A stretch of DNA of 64,000 nucleotides from Ampullaceana balthica (GCA_944989445.1 CALYLW010000325.1:49439-113438), one strand, 5' to 3'; shown: positions 1 through 10,836, counted from the first letter of the stretch. Numbers and translations: made by a program. Notes: generated from the letters alone by a model not told the origin.

Positions 1-17
1 ACCGAATAGAAATACAA

Positions 18-1068
18 GAAATGGAGGCTCCAGGCAAAAACCAAGGTTATGACAGACATCATCAGAGACCTGCTGTTCGCTGATGACTGTGCCCTCAACG
101 CTGTCTCAGAAGCCGACATGCAACGCAGTGTAAACCTGTTCTCCAGTGCCTGCACAAACTTTGGTCTGTCAATCAACACCAAGAAGACTGAGGTCCTCCA
201 TCAGCCTGCGCCTGGAAGACCCTAGGTAGAGCCCAACATCACTGTCAACGGCCAGAGACTCAATACAGTGCACCGGTTCACATACCTAGGCAGCACACTG
301 TCTCAAAATGTCACCATCGATGACGAAGTGAACGTCAGAATTGCCAGAGCCAGCTCCACTTTTGGCAGGTTGTACCCTAATGTCTGGAACAGAAGAGGCA
401 TTACCATCCAGACCAAGCTGAAAGTGTACAGGGCAGTGGTGCTCCCCACACTGCTTTATGCTTGTGAAACTTGGACTGTTTATCAGCGCCATGCAAGAAA
501 GCTGAACCACTTTCATATAACAAGCCTCAGGAAGATTCTCGGCATAAAGTGGCAGAACAAAATTCCAGACACAGTGGTACTGACCAAGGCAGGTCTCCCC
601 AGCATCTTCACCCTCCTGATGCAGTCCCAGCTTCGCTGGGCAGGGCACGTTGTCCGAATGCCAGACGAGAGACTGCTAAAGAGAATCTTCTATGGTGAGC
701 TCCAGTATGGCCAGCGGTCCCACGGTGGGCAAAAGAAACGCTTCAAAGACACACTGAAAGCCTCAATGAAAGCGTTTGCCATAAATCCAGACACGTGGGA
801 ACGAGCTGCAATGGACCGATCCACCTGGCGCTCTTCCATCCACGAAGGTGCCAGGTCATGCGAGGCAAACCGGATTACCGCCGCAGAAAAGAAGAGGCAA
901 GCCCGAAAGGCCCATGCTGTCAACCCTCCAGGAGATGTCGCACTCGCCCCCTGTCCCTTCTGTTCCCGAACCTTTCGTGCAAGGATCGGCCTAATCAGCC
1001 ATCTGCGCACGCACAGAAAACCCTCGGATGACTAGAGTGGTCCTCGTCGTATCGACGGACGAACGAAC
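18..1068 (+). mobile_element. RTE-like non-LTR retrotransposon, copy 1a, 5' truncated
   Basis: This is the 3' part of a reverse transcriptase gene plus a short 3' end. It is flanked by an exact 13-bp target duplication (aatagaaatacaa at 5-17 and 1069-1081), so the whole insertion lies in the window. The reading frame carries an in-frame stop (TAG at 223-225) and then runs open to 1035. It is nearly identical to copy 1b. The uninserted paralogous site is visible near 33452-33468. Clade assignment to RTE is by protein style (FADD motif, thumb and C-terminal region, no RNase H) and is moderately sure. Confidence 0.88.
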
Positions 1069-1081
1069 AATAGAAATACAA

Positions 1082-1312
1082 TATAAAAAAATAATGCTGA
1101 GACATTTCAACATCGCCATGCCGTCTAGAGAGATTTAAAGAAGGAAAATTTCTCCAATCCTAGTGTTAACGTTAGCATATGAAGCATATGGCACTCAGCA
1201 ATCTAATCTTACACACAGAGGCGTAGCTAGGGTTGGTATCACACGGTGCCGTAAACTCATGGTGTCCCCCAAACCACTATTTTACGACTGTCATGGTTAT
1301 TCATGTTGAAGT
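1082..1312. other. Duplicated 3'-flank DNA of the Hsp70 unit
   Basis: Non-coding. It matches about 33460-33700 and about 42100-42300, which lie at equivalent places 3' of Hsp70 copies C and D. It contains a hAT-type terminus (cagaggcgtagctagg near 1206) with no partner end visible nearby. It continues at 3238-3492 after the RTE insertion. Confidence 0.7.
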
Positions 1313-1323
1313 AGTCCACAGTA

Positions 1324-3226
1324 GAGATGGGTCGAACATTTCGATGACGTCCTAAATCGCCCTTCGACAATCAACGACGAAGCCATCAATCGTCTACCCC
1401 AAGTGCCCACAAACAAAGCACTGGATGACCCACCAACCTTGCTCGAGACCCAGAAAGCAATCTATCTTATCTCCAGTGGCAAAGCACCTGGCTCTGACGC
1501 CATACCAGCTGAGGTCTACAAGGAGGGGGGAACAGCCCTGACTGAAAGGCTCCATGAGCTGTTTCTCTTAATATGGAAGCAAGAGACGATCCCGCAGGAC
1601 TTCAAAGATGCCACCATCATACATCTATATAAGCGAAAAGGAAGTAGACAGGCTTGTGACAACCACAGAGGCATATCCCTGCTTTCTATTGCAGGAAAGA
1701 TCCTCGCCAGAATCCTGCTCAACCGCCTCACAGTGCACCTTGACCAAGGACTCCTGCCTGAAAGTCAGTGTGGATTCCGAAAAGAGCGAGGAACCATCGA
1801 CATGGTGTTCGCTGCCAGGCAGCTGCTGGAGAAATGTCAGGAGCAGAACTCTGATCTGTTCTCCACCTATGTCGACCTGACCAAGGCCTTTGACACTGTT
1901 GGCAGAGAGGGTCTGTGGAAGATCATGGCCAAGTACGGTTGCCCAAGGAAATTCATCGTCTTGGTGCAACAATTCCATGAAGGCATGCAGGCCAGAGTCC
2001 AGGACAGCGGGGAGTTTTCTGATCCTTTCCCAGTCACAAACGGAGTCAAGCAGGGCTGCGTCCTGGCACCAACACTGTTTAGCCTCATGTTTTCCGCCAT
2101 GCTGACAGAGGCCTTCAGAGACGAGGATGTTGGTGTCAACCTGAAATACCGCACAGATGGCAAGCTGTTCAACCTTCGGAGGCTCCAGGCAAAAACCAAG
2201 GTTATGACAGACATAATCAGAGACCTGCTGTTCGCTGATGACTGTGCCCTCAACGCTGTCTCAGAAGCCGACATGCAACGCAGTGTAAACCTGTTCTCCA
2301 GTGCCTGCACAAACTTTGGTCTGTCAATCAACACCAAGAAGACTGAGGTCCTCCATCAGCCTGCGCCTGGAAGACCATACGTAGAGCCCAACATCACTGT
2401 CAACGGCCAGAGACTCAATACAGTGCACCGGTTCACATACCTAGGCAGCACACTGTCTCAAAATGTCACCATCGATGACGAAGTGAACGTCAGAATTGCC
2501 AGAGCCAGCTCCACTTTTGGCAGGTTGTACCCTAATGTCTGGAACAGAAGAGGCATTACCATCCAGACCAAGCTGAAAGTGTACAGGGCAGTGGTGCTCC
2601 CCACACTGCTTTATGCTTGTGAAACTTGGACTGTTTATCAGCGCCATGCAAGAAAGCTGAACCACTTTCATATAACAAGCCTCAGGAAGATTCTCGGCAT
2701 AAAGTGGCAGAACAAAATTCCAGACACAGTGGTACTGACCAAGGCAGGTCTCCCCAGCATCTTCACCCTCCTGATGCAGTCCCAGCTTCGCTGGGCAGGG
2801 CACGTTGTCCGAATGCCAGTCGAGAGACTGCCAAAGAGAATCTTTTATGGTGAGCTCCAGTATGGCCAGCGGTCCCACGGTGGGCAAAAGAAACGCTTCA
2901 AAGACACACTGAAAGCCTCAATGAAAGCGTTTGCCATAAATCCAGACACGTGGGAACGAGCTGCAATGGACCGATCCACCTGGCGCTCTTCCATCCACGA
3001 AGGTGCCAGGTCATGTGAGGCAAACCGGATTACCGCCGCAGAAAAGAAGAGGCAAGCCCGAAAGGCCCATGCTGTCAACCCTCCAGGAGATGTCGCACTC
3101 GCCCCCTGTCCCTTCTGTTCCCGAACCTTTCGTGCAAGGATCGGCCTGATCAGCCATCTGCGCACGCACAGAAAACCCTCGGATGACTAGAGTGGTCCTC
3201 GTCGTATCGACGGACGAACGAACACA
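1324..3226 (+). mobile_element. RTE-like non-LTR retrotransposon, copy 1b, 5' truncated
   Basis: Flanked by an 11-bp target duplication (agtccacagta at 1313-1323 and 3227-3237). The paralogue at 33719-33735 preserves the uninserted site. The body holds a long open reading frame and ends in a short 3' region with no poly(A) tail, finishing near gaacgaaca. Its 5' end is missing, so the endonuclease is absent. It is nearly identical to copy 1a, and both sit within 300 bp of each other in the same flank, so two insertions landed close together. Confidence 0.9.
1403..3190 (+). CDS. Reverse transcriptase with C-terminal C2H2 finger (partial, RTE copy 1b)
   Basis: About 595 codons without a stop. 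Visible parts in order: RT fingers and palm (SSGKAPGSDAIPAEVYKEG, then GISLLSIAGK, then GFRKERGTIDMVF), VDLTKAFDTV, NGVKQGCVLAPTLFS, the catalytic LLFADDCAL, a thumb and C-terminal region (LLYACETWTVYQ, LRKILGIKWQ), and a terminal C2H2-type finger of the form CPFC-X12-HLRTH. In the family the protein copies its own RNA at a nick made by its endonuclease. Here the endonuclease is lost to 5' truncation, so the element cannot move alone. The first ATG is not the native start, and the frame is open back towards the truncation point. This is a recent insertion with an intact RT frame. Confidence 0.85.
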   Translation: MPTNKALDDPPTLLETQKAIYLISSGKAPGSDAIPAEVYKEGGTALTERLHELFLLIWKQETIPQDFKDATIIHLYKRKGSRQACDNHRGISLLSIAGKILARILLNRLTVHLDQGLLPESQCGFRKERGTIDMVFAARQLLEKCQEQNSDLFSTYVDLTKAFDTVGREGLWKIMAKYGCPRKFIVLVQQFHEGMQARVQDSGEFSDPFPVTNGVKQGCVLAPTLFSLMFSAMLTEAFRDEDVGVNLKYRTDGKLFNLRRLQAKTKVMTDIIRDLLFADDCALNAVSEADMQRSVNLFSSACTNFGLSINTKKTEVLHQPAPGRPYVEPNITVNGQRLNTVHRFTYLGSTLSQNVTIDDEVNVRIARASSTFGRLYPNVWNRRGITIQTKLKVYRAVVLPTLLYACETWTVYQRHARKLNHFHITSLRKILGIKWQNKIPDTVVLTKAGLPSIFTLLMQSQLRWAGHVVRMPVERLPKRIFYGELQYGQRSHGGQKKRFKDTLKASMKAFAINPDTWERAAMDRSTWRSSIHEGARSCEANRITAAEKKRQARKAHAVNPPGDVALAPCPFCSRTFRARIGLISHLRTHRKPSDD

Positions 3227-3237
3227 AGTCCACAGTA

Positions 3238-3492
3238 TAACAATGACGAGAACGAAAAGAAGACCAGAAGATCAAAGTATTTAAGAACTGTTATAATTTT
3301 AAATAAGTTATTTTTTTTTGCCCATTAAATTAAATTTATTTGAAATTTTCATTTCCTGTTCTCCAAAGCTATATATATATATATTTTTAAAATTCATAAA
3401 GAATTATTAATATTCAACGTTTCACTTTCAAAGGTAGATAATGTACACGTCTTAAGTCTCAATTGATGTTCTTTTATCACAGGGTCATTTTT
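3238..3492. other. Duplicated 3'-flank DNA, continued
   Basis: Continues the flank interrupted by RTE copy 1b. It matches 33730-34170 (for example the stretch around caaaggtagataatgtacacgtc). No gene is seen. It ends at a T-tract where repeat family R is inserted. The paralogue near 34165 reads through that point without the repeat. Confidence 0.65.
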
Positions 3493-4035
3493 AAATCCCT
3501 TATATTAACTTCACCGCCGTCTCTGTCTCTCTGTCTCTCTCTCTCTATCTCCGTCTGTCTGTCGTCATCTCATGGGCGGGCGGAAAAACAAAAGTCGAAA
3601 ATGACCCACTTTCCGTGATCCGATCGAGCTGAAATTTGGCACACGGACCCGTCTAACATAACAATGCATCGTATCAAAATTTCAGATCGATCGAACGTTA
3701 AATTAATGCATTTTTAGTTTATCCTTATATGAGGTATGTAATTCAAATTCACGGTTTGTTATTGTTTTTTTCCCACGTGGGAAATTTTGAGTTGACGCGT
3801 TGAGGCGACCCGTCGAAGCGCCGTGGCACTTTTGTTTACATTTTACGTGTCACGCTGAGCTCGGTCAAGCGAATCGGTGACCAGACTATTCCCCTCTCAC
3901 CCTCCAGGGTTATGAAGCAAACTTGAGTTAAGACAGATTCAGTCTGTAAATGTTTGAAAATAATCAATACTGTTAGTTATGTCTCATATATAAGGGATTT
4001 ATAGTCAAAAACTTTGTTTTTACAGGTTTGTTTAA
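3493..4035 (+). repeat. Interspersed repeat family R, copy 1
   Basis: Starts aaatcccttatattaac and ends ...atataagggatttatagt followed by a short tail reaching gtttgtt. The two ends carry complementary aaatcccttatat and atataagggattt blocks. It contains a CT-rich stretch near the left end, a GGGCGGGCGGA motif and a conserved core around gatcgatcgaacgt. Non-coding. The element class is unresolved (MITE or Helitron-like). Confidence 0.7.
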
Positions 4036-4520
4036 TTAAATCCCTTATATTAACTTCACCGCCGTCTCTCTCTGTCTCTCTGTCTCTCTGTCTGTCGTCA
4101 TCTCATGGGCGGGCGGAAAAACAAAAGTCAAAAATGACCCACTTCCCATGATCCGATCGAGCTGAAATTTGGCACACGGGCCCGTCTAACATAACAATGC
4201 ATCGTGTCAAAATTTCAGATCGATCGAACGTACCATAATTAAATTAATGCATTTTTAGTTTATCCTTATATGAGGTAAGTAATTCAAATTCACGGTTTGT
4301 TATTGTTTTTTTCTTCCACTTCCACGTGAGTTTGAGTTGACGCTTAGACGTCGACCGTCGTGCCAACATCCCATCACGTACCATCCCCCGTTAAAAGACA
4401 GGGGACATCACTCGGTGTCAGTCTGTAAATATTTGTGGCGTTGGAAAATAATCAATACTTATAATTATGACTCTAATATAAGGGATTTATAGTAGAAAAC
4501 TTTGTTTATAAGGGTTTGTT
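4036..4520 (+). repeat. Interspersed repeat family R, copy 2
   Basis: Directly follows copy 1 in the same orientation, with the same start block, CT-rich stretch, core and end block. The two copies are clearly homologous but differ in the middle (4300-4440). Confidence 0.68.
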
Positions 4521-5218
4521 TTATTACCACGTTTTTATTAACTAGCTTTCGTTCCTGTTTGTTGGTTGGTTTGTTGGTTGGTTTGTTGGTTTGTCCAAAA
4601 AATTTTCAAATCTGCCAACGTAAAATTGAACCACTTCTGATGGTCCTAGAGATCTGAAAATTTTACCACAGATAGATCTTGGATGACAGTGCATTGTATC
4701 AAAATTTCATATCGATCAAATGTCCCGTTATTAAATTATTGAACTTTTAAGTTTATCTAAAGTCTATATAAAAGCATCTGTACCGTCGGCTTCCGTTGAC
4801 ATCCGTGAGTTCTCCCCGTGACCACATCACAATGTTTTTAAAACGTTGGGCGGGCGCTTGTGAGGTGTTTGGTAAAATAAATAGAGGTAAAAAAATATTT
4901 TAAAAAACCAGGTTGTTATAAGTGGACTAAAAAGAATAAAATAAATAGAAGTAAAAAAAAGATTTAAAAAAAACACGTTTTTATAAGCGGACTAAAAAGA
5001 CGAAAATAAGTTAAAACTTATTAGTTCAAGTACATCGATTTAATATGACTAAAAACGTGTGGTGGATATTTGGTATAAAAATTAAAGATGTCTAATTTAG
5101 AAGGCAAAAGAGAGATCTATAAGGGAGAGAATGAGTGAACTGCATATGTTAAACCTCATAAGCGCTCGCCCCACGTTTTTAGTCATATTAAATCGAAGTT
5201 CTTGAACTCATAAGTTCA
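4521..5218. repeat. Second interspersed repeat family (R3) with foldback arms
   Basis: Begins attaccacgtttttatt and contains a conserved core (accacttctgatggtcctagag and downstream), also seen at 11850-12360 and 56740-56900. Near its right end two arms of roughly 40 bp (5008-5049 and 5172-5214) are inverted copies of each other and could form a hairpin. The right boundary abuts the broken 3' end of Hsp70 pseudogene A. No coding capacity is seen. Confidence 0.55.
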
Positions 5219-6671
5219 GACTTGTCCTGTGCGGTGACAATAAGAATTGCTCCATCGTCAATGTGGAAAGTGACGTGTATCTGTGATACGCCCATGGGGA
5301 TCGGCTTGATGCCCGTCAGACGAAGCTTACCAATGAGGCGTTTGTCCTTCGTCCCGGTGCCCTCACCTTCAAACACGAGAATGTCGACACCGATCTGGTT
5401 GTCCGAGGAGGTGGTGAAGATCTGTGACGTTCGTGTCGGGATGGCCGTGCCCCTCGCCACCAGCGTGGTCATCAAACCGTCGCCCGTTTCGACGCCCATG
5501 GATATTGGGGTCACTCTGACTGGCACACCATCTTCCCTGGAGGCAGCTTGAAGTGCGGCCCCATACGCAACATCTTCGTCAGGATTGGACGATTGCTACA
5601 GCTCCTTGCCATTGAAGAACTCTCTTAAAATCTCCTGCACTTTCGGGATGCGTGTAGAGCCCCCGACCAAGATAACATTTGTGATCATTCCTTTATCCAG
5701 TTTGGCTTCTCTGAGTGCAGACTCTACCGGAGGAATCGTCAATCTGAACAAGTCTTGGCACAGATCCTCAAACATTGACCTGGATATTTTGATGTTAAAG
5801 TCTATGTCCTGGTACAGGGAGTCTATCTCAACGGATGCGTCTGTAAGGCTGGACAATGTCTTCTTGGCTCGCTCGCAGGCCGTCTGAAGACGTGCTATCG
5901 CCCCTGGGTCTCCACTTACATCGAGTTTGTGTTTTTTTTATTAAACTCCTGTATGCAGTGTGAAACAAGACGTTTGTCGAAGTCTTCGCCACCGAGGTGG
6001 GCATCGCCTGTAGCGGACTTCACCTCAAAGAGGACAGACGTGTTGGTGGCAAGGATGGTCATGTCATAGGTCCCACCGCCGAGATCAAGGACTAAAATAT
6101 TGCCCGCTTGGAAGCAGTGAGCCAAAGCGGCAGCAGCTGGTTCCTCAATGATCATTGGATTCAGCCCAGCAAGTCTGCCGGCTTGGATTGTGGCCTGCTG
6201 CTGGAGATCGCTGTAATGAGCAGGCACCGCGATCACAGCGTGTGAAACTCTTTGACCAAGGAAAGCCTCGGCCGTCTCTTTTATTTTCGCGAGAACCATC
6301 GACATGATTTCCTCGGGTGAAAACAGCGACGTCTCACTTTTAACCTCCAGGCTGATCCTCGGGAACCCATCGACCTCCACGACCTTGAACGGAAAGAGTT
6401 TCATGTCAGACTGCACGGTGGCGTCGCTGAAGCTGTGTCCTATCAACCTCCTAGCGCCAAAGATCGTGTTTGATGGGTTAAAGGCAGCTTGGTGTCTGGC
6501 TGCGTCGCCGATGAGACTTCCGCCATCCGTGAAGGCGACGCAGCTGGCAGTGATCCTGCTTCCCTGGTCGTTGATGATTTTATTAATTATTCCGTTATGG
6601 AAGAACGCAACCTTGATAGTGGTGGTGCCTAAATCAATTCCAAGCACGGGCTCTTTATTTCTGAAGTTTTT
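5219..6671 (-). pseudogene. Hsp70-like pseudogene A, main exon
   Basis: Reading from 6671 leftwards, the exon starts at a phase-0 acceptor (ctctattaaag before it) and encodes [14 protein letters not shown], then [13 protein letters not shown], then [13 protein letters not shown]. It is broken at least twice. An indel in an A-run (5931-5939) shifts the frame after QEFN, and a CAG-to-TAG change near 5594-5596 gives a stop after GKEL. The last 50 or so codons are missing because repeat R3 abuts at about 5218. The Lys71 position is Arg (GARRLIG). It belongs to the MFQ subfamily and is closest to copy D. No functional full-length protein is expected. Confidence 0.9.
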
Positions 6672-7338
6672 CTTTAATAGAGAATGGAATAAATCACTTA
6701 ATGTTGCAATGCAAACAGGAAAATTTTTATATTTTAAGATCTCATTAAATTGCTAGAGCTTTTAAATATAAATATTATTTATTTGTTAAATGAGTAATTC
6801 ATTAAAACTACCGAAAGCCAAAAATTGTAAGTTATGATTTCAAAATTCACATGAAATAGCGAAACAATTTCGTCGCACTTTGAATTGATATTAAAAGAAC
6901 TGAACTTTAAAAAAGATTCAATGTTTTCTTGTATAAAAAATATCATTCGTCAGCAGAAAAAAAATAATAAAAAATAAAAATGAATTTGAAAAAAAAACAA
7001 CAACAAACAAACAAATAAACTAGAAATAATGTGCGAATGTGGGCAACCATCGGGATCCTTCCGATCTTATACTTAATGATTCGCCACGCCCACTCTCTCC
7101 TTTCCTATATAAGCTCTTACAACTCTCTTCATCCTGTCTCTCTCTCTTTGGCTCTGGATTTCACCGCAGCTAAGTTTTGATTTATTTTTATTAGGTTTAT
7201 TTGTTTTTGTTCTATTTGTTGGTTGAAAAGGTTCTTTGCCGAATCATTCGTTGTTTTGTGACGTCTTGTCAAGCTCTTACATACCCTGTTTTAAATAAAA
7301 CCATCTAATTTAGCTCAACATTTGTATTGAAAACTTAC
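6672..7338 (-). other. Intron 1 of Hsp70 pseudogene A
   Basis: Bounded by acceptor AG (6672-6673) and donor GTAAGT (7333-7338) on the minus strand. It contains a block of about 250 bp (roughly 7050-7300) shared only with copy D. That block has a plus-strand TATA-like cctatataagctc and an AATAAA, and is absent from the introns of B, C and E. Confidence 0.75.
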
Positions 7339-7386
7339 AAAATGTTTTATAGCATTGTTAACGCTGGTTAGGAAATCTTGAAACAT
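7339..7386 (-). CDS. Exon 1 of Hsp70 copy A (16 codons)
   Basis: ATG at 7384-7386 on the minus strand opens MFQDFLTSVNNAIKHF and is followed directly by a perfect GTAAGT donor in phase 0. That matches the phase-0 acceptor of the main exon. Equivalent exons exist in copies B, C, D and E, and the conserved DFLTS core supports real coding. No signal peptide or basic presequence is apparent. The gene downstream is broken, so here the exon is part of a pseudogene. It is too short for simple ORF finding. Confidence 0.82.
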
Positions 7387-7540
7387 CTTGTCGTCTTTTC
7401 GAATGTTTGCTTAACTTAAAAGAGAATTTCTATTGAATGACTGGAATATTGCAGGAAAAGAGAGGAAGCATTGTGCCATTCGATGCTGATTGTGCTGGAA
7501 TACAAAAATGTTTTGGTGAGAAACCAATGTTTTCAAGTCC
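7387..7540 (-). promoter_or_regulatory. Conserved block upstream of exon 1 (copy A)
   Basis: A block of about 130 bp around ctggaatattgc (plus strand near 7441) recurs just upstream of exon 1 in copies A to E. It is probably 5' UTR and proximal promoter. I see no canonical heat-shock element and no convincing TATA box. Confidence 0.45.
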
Positions 7541-7667
7541 ACACATATTTTAGTTTATCCTCAATAACAAATTGTCTATAAATTAAATAAAATCATTTAT
7601 CTAGCTAACAATAATAAGAAAAGGATTGATTTAAGAACAAATAACATTGTTATTATGACAGCATAAT

Positions 7668-9038
7668 CAGTGGCGTCACTAAGGGGGGGGGGCGGGGGCC
7701 GCCCCCATTGTCACCATCACTGGGGTGACACCCATGCATATCTAAAAGTTTACCTTGTACGATTTAATGTCAAAAAAAAGAAGTCATTTTTATCACCTAG
7801 AAAGAAATTACGTAATATAATGAAACAACGTTACACGCGAAAACTTTGTAATAAATAAAATATCAGTTAACATGCCATAATAAAACAGTCCCAACAAACA
7901 ACCATAAAACAAATTAGCAAAAACAAGGAAAAGAAACAACCGCACCAGAGAGTGCTTTAAAAAAGACTGCGCATATGAGAGGCGGTGTCTTTTGTTTGAA
8001 ATGACATAAAGACAACTGGTCTTTCACATACCGACACCATGGACGAACCCCACCTCACGTCACCCTACACCACAGTGGGGTGGGGGGACGATTTTTCTCC
8101 CCATAAAATAATGAAAAGATGGGTGTTCTTTGTCCTTGTTTTTTTAGAAGAAAATTGTGAATTAAATGTCTTTGAGTTATTATTTTTGTTTTATTTATTT
8201 TTTTTAAAGGCGTGCAAGCATAGATATGCATGTTTATATACAGGAAGTCCTCGGGTTACGACAGTCCCATCCCGACTTACTGTTTCGTGGTTACTAAAAA
8301 TATTTTGCATTATTCCGTCTTTTTAAATCCTTTATATTAACTCGTGGTGTCTGCGGCCGCCCGCCAGCCCGCCCGCCCTTGTCGCCAAAACTTTTGATCG
8401 ATTTTTAACCCACTTGCTCAAAATGTATCAACATTTCAGAACGATCGCATATACCTAATTAAATTATTGATTTTTTAGATTATTTTATTTATTCCTATGT
8501 ATCATGCTATTGTTTGAGATAGAGCGTCGCGGTGCGAATTATATTGAACAACCTTTCTGTCGCGCAATAAGGTGCGTATTTTATTGACAACTCTTTTTAT
8601 AAACATATTCCTGATCGGTGCGCATTATATTAACATGTTTTACGACACAACTGCAATTTTGTATTTCTGGATGGTCTGGCGCTGCGTATTATAATGAACA
8701 TTCTTTTAGTTACGTCTCGTACATAAAGGATTTATAGTGAAAAACTTGTTTTTTTTACGGTTTTTTTAAATTTAAAACTTTTTTTTTCATGGATAACGAA
8801 TAGTTTTCTCTATTTGCATACTTTTTATGCCATTAAATGCTTTTATGTACGGGCACGTGGCGGAAAGACTACGCTTTTGTGACGTCATATTGGAGGGGGG
8901 TCTAAGTTTTTGTGACGAAGTATAACGAGTTAAAAATTGGTCGACATCACGTGACGTCATTTAAGAACGGGGTAAGTCGCGAGGGGGTGACACCATGAGC
9001 TACCGCCCCTGGTGACACAAACCCTAGTGACGCCTCTG
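7668..9038. mobile_element. hAT-type element with 8-bp target duplication
   Basis: Ends are cagtggcgtcactaagggg and, inverted, cagaggcgtcactaggg. Target duplications are agcataat (7660-7667) and agcatact (9039-9046), 7 of 8 matching. The left part is shared with copy D (from about 48342), while copy C (near 40400) is empty. No transposase is recognised. A repeat of the R type is nested inside at about 8324-8790. Confidence 0.8.
8324..8790 (+). repeat. Repeat family R' nested in the hAT element
   Basis: Starts aaatcctttatattaactcg after a T-tract and ends ...cataaaggatttatagtgaaaaact plus tail. It is a variant of family R. A second copy at 12655-14605 is itself interrupted, and this copy shows the uninterrupted junction (aaacatattcctgatcgg). 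Confidence 0.65.
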
Positions 9039-9061
9039 AGCATACTGATATAAGGTTCGGG

Positions 9062-9240
9062 CAGTGGCGTAGCTAGGAATTTGTAGGGATTTGGGGGCTC
9101 GGTCGCTTGGCCTCTTTGGGGGCACTGCATACATTGCGGGGGCGTAATATTTAATGTAATTTTTTTTCGGACATTCCTCCTCAACTGGGGGCCCGGGGGG
9201 ACTTTCGAATTTTCACCCCCCTCCCCTAGCTACGCCACTG
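9062..9240. mobile_element. hAT-type MITE, 179 bp
   Basis: Perfect 16-bp terminal inverted repeats (cagtggcgtagctagg and its complement) with target duplications ggttcggg (9054-9061) and ggtgcggg (9241-9248). Too short to code. Absent from the paralogous site near 40430. Confidence 0.88.
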
Positions 9241-9606
9241 GGTGCGGGCAATTTTTGGAAAGTAGCGAGTTTTTTTTAAAACCTTTTTTATTATTGAAAG
9301 TAACTGCACTTATAGTACCATTCAGGGCATATTTAATTTTGTCATTAAAAAGATCTTATAGATATTTAGCTTTGTAACTAAATTACTGAAACACGGATTA
9401 ACTTTGGAACGCTCTATTCCAGTGGTTCCCATACTTTTTTGACCCATGGACCCCTTTTTATAGTCAAACCTTGCCACCCATGGACACCGTAGAGAAAAAT
9501 CTACATAAATGTATCGTAAAAAAAATTACAAATCCAAGAAAGCGAAATTTTGACGAAGAAGTATTTATTGATATTATAATTTTTGTTTGAATACAATTTC
9601 AAGCAA

Positions 9607-10836
9607 TTAATGACTTGGATGAACATGATTAGCTTTTATGAGTGTATTTATGTATGTCTCAGTGCTTCTGAGTAGCAACCACAATTCACCACGAGCACTA
9701 ATTTCTAGTCGGTTTCTTTTGTGTGTGTGTGTGATGAGGTTCGTAACTGCACTGAACCCTATTTCTACCAAATTGAAAGTCGGGAAAGCAATCAAAAGCT
9801 GCTGTAAAATAACCTGGTATGCAGGATATAAAATTGGGATCTGTTTTTTTTTAAAACCAGACTTTGTGGTATCCTAGTTCAAACTTTGGTTAAGTTCCTA
9901 ATTTGTTGATATATTTAAATAAGCTGCTGCAGTATTAGTATTAGTATGGATTTATCTGTGTTTGGGATCTAAGCTTATCCATGCGTAAAAGGGTTCAATT
10001 GCCAGTAGGGAATATTCATGTGAAGAAAGTCTTCAAATCGTTGGTTCAGGTTTGCATAAAGTGTCATTAAGTGTTGACAGTGAGTATGTCAGTTTTCATC
10101 TCTATTTTGAAATTTCGAAAGATTTGGAAACTACGAACATTCTCCTTTTCACAAGTTTTGTTTGTTTAGAAAAAGTTTTACAACAAACATATATATTTAC
10201 GCTTCTAGTTTTGATTAAATTTAAATGATCACATTGTAGTTTCAAATTAGTTTCGTTAAATTTGTAAAAAATTTGTTTATTGCTTTCCGAGAATTCCAAC
10301 ACTGAATCAAAGAGAGAATAAAATCCATTAAAAAAAAATTCACTTTTTGATAACCATATAACGTCCCTGTGAATAAGTAAACAATAATAGTCCTCTTCCT
10401 TTTCCAAACACAGTCTAGCTAATAATCTCTCATTGAAGGCATTACTTTCGATTCTATTAACTGCTCTAATGACATACTCTAGTGCAGTGCTTCCCCATCT
10501 TTTTACTATGGTGGACCGGCAGGAATTTTTTTTCCTTTGCTCCAGGGACCGGTTGTTTATTTTATCTTTATTGACGTGGTAAATGTAAATAAGTTCATTT
10601 TATTATTTCATTTTATGTGATTATTACCGAAAAATTGACATATTCTATAATATCTTTATTACTCATGGTTGTTAATGGAAGATTATAATTATATTTTCTG
10701 TCCTTTCTTGATAACTTCTGCGGACCGGCAGCGGATGACCCGAGGACCGGCACCGGACTTTGAGAAGCACTGCTCTAGTGATCCATGCAAACTTTCACTA
10801 TTTTGCGAATAAATGATGTCGATGAATAACACAATG
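9607..10836 (-). pseudogene. hAT transposase remnant (ZBED5/FAM200-like)
   Basis: Read on the minus strand, pieces match the C-terminal half of ZBED/FAM200-type hAT transposases: VIHRHHLFAK upstream of 10773, then a MITE, then EYVIRAVNRIES and NERLLARLCLEKEEDY with HRDVIWLSKSEFF (10480-10310). The terminal block FPTFNLVEIGFSAVTNLI ends in HPSH at 9607-9795. In the family this C-terminal block mediates dimerisation and follows the catalytic core. Frameshifts and two MITE insertions disrupt it, so it is inactive. It belongs to the outer element 9420-19437. Confidence 0.75.
10485..10772. mobile_element. hAT-type MITE, 288 bp, inside transposase remnant
   Basis: Termini cagtgcttcccc and inverted cagtgcttctca, with a perfect 8-bp target duplication ctctagtg (10477-10484 and 10773-10780). 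It splits the transposase reading between SLHGSL and YVIRAV. Non-coding. Confidence 0.9.

Noticed and set aside
7050..7300. Confident call of a solo LTR in the A intron
   Set aside because: TATA-like and AATAAA motifs fit, but no TG...CA ends or target duplication could be fixed, so it is only listed as a finding.
7387..7540. Heat-shock element upstream of exon 1
   Set aside because: Several GAA and TTC triplets occur but not in the alternating 5-bp register needed for a canonical element.
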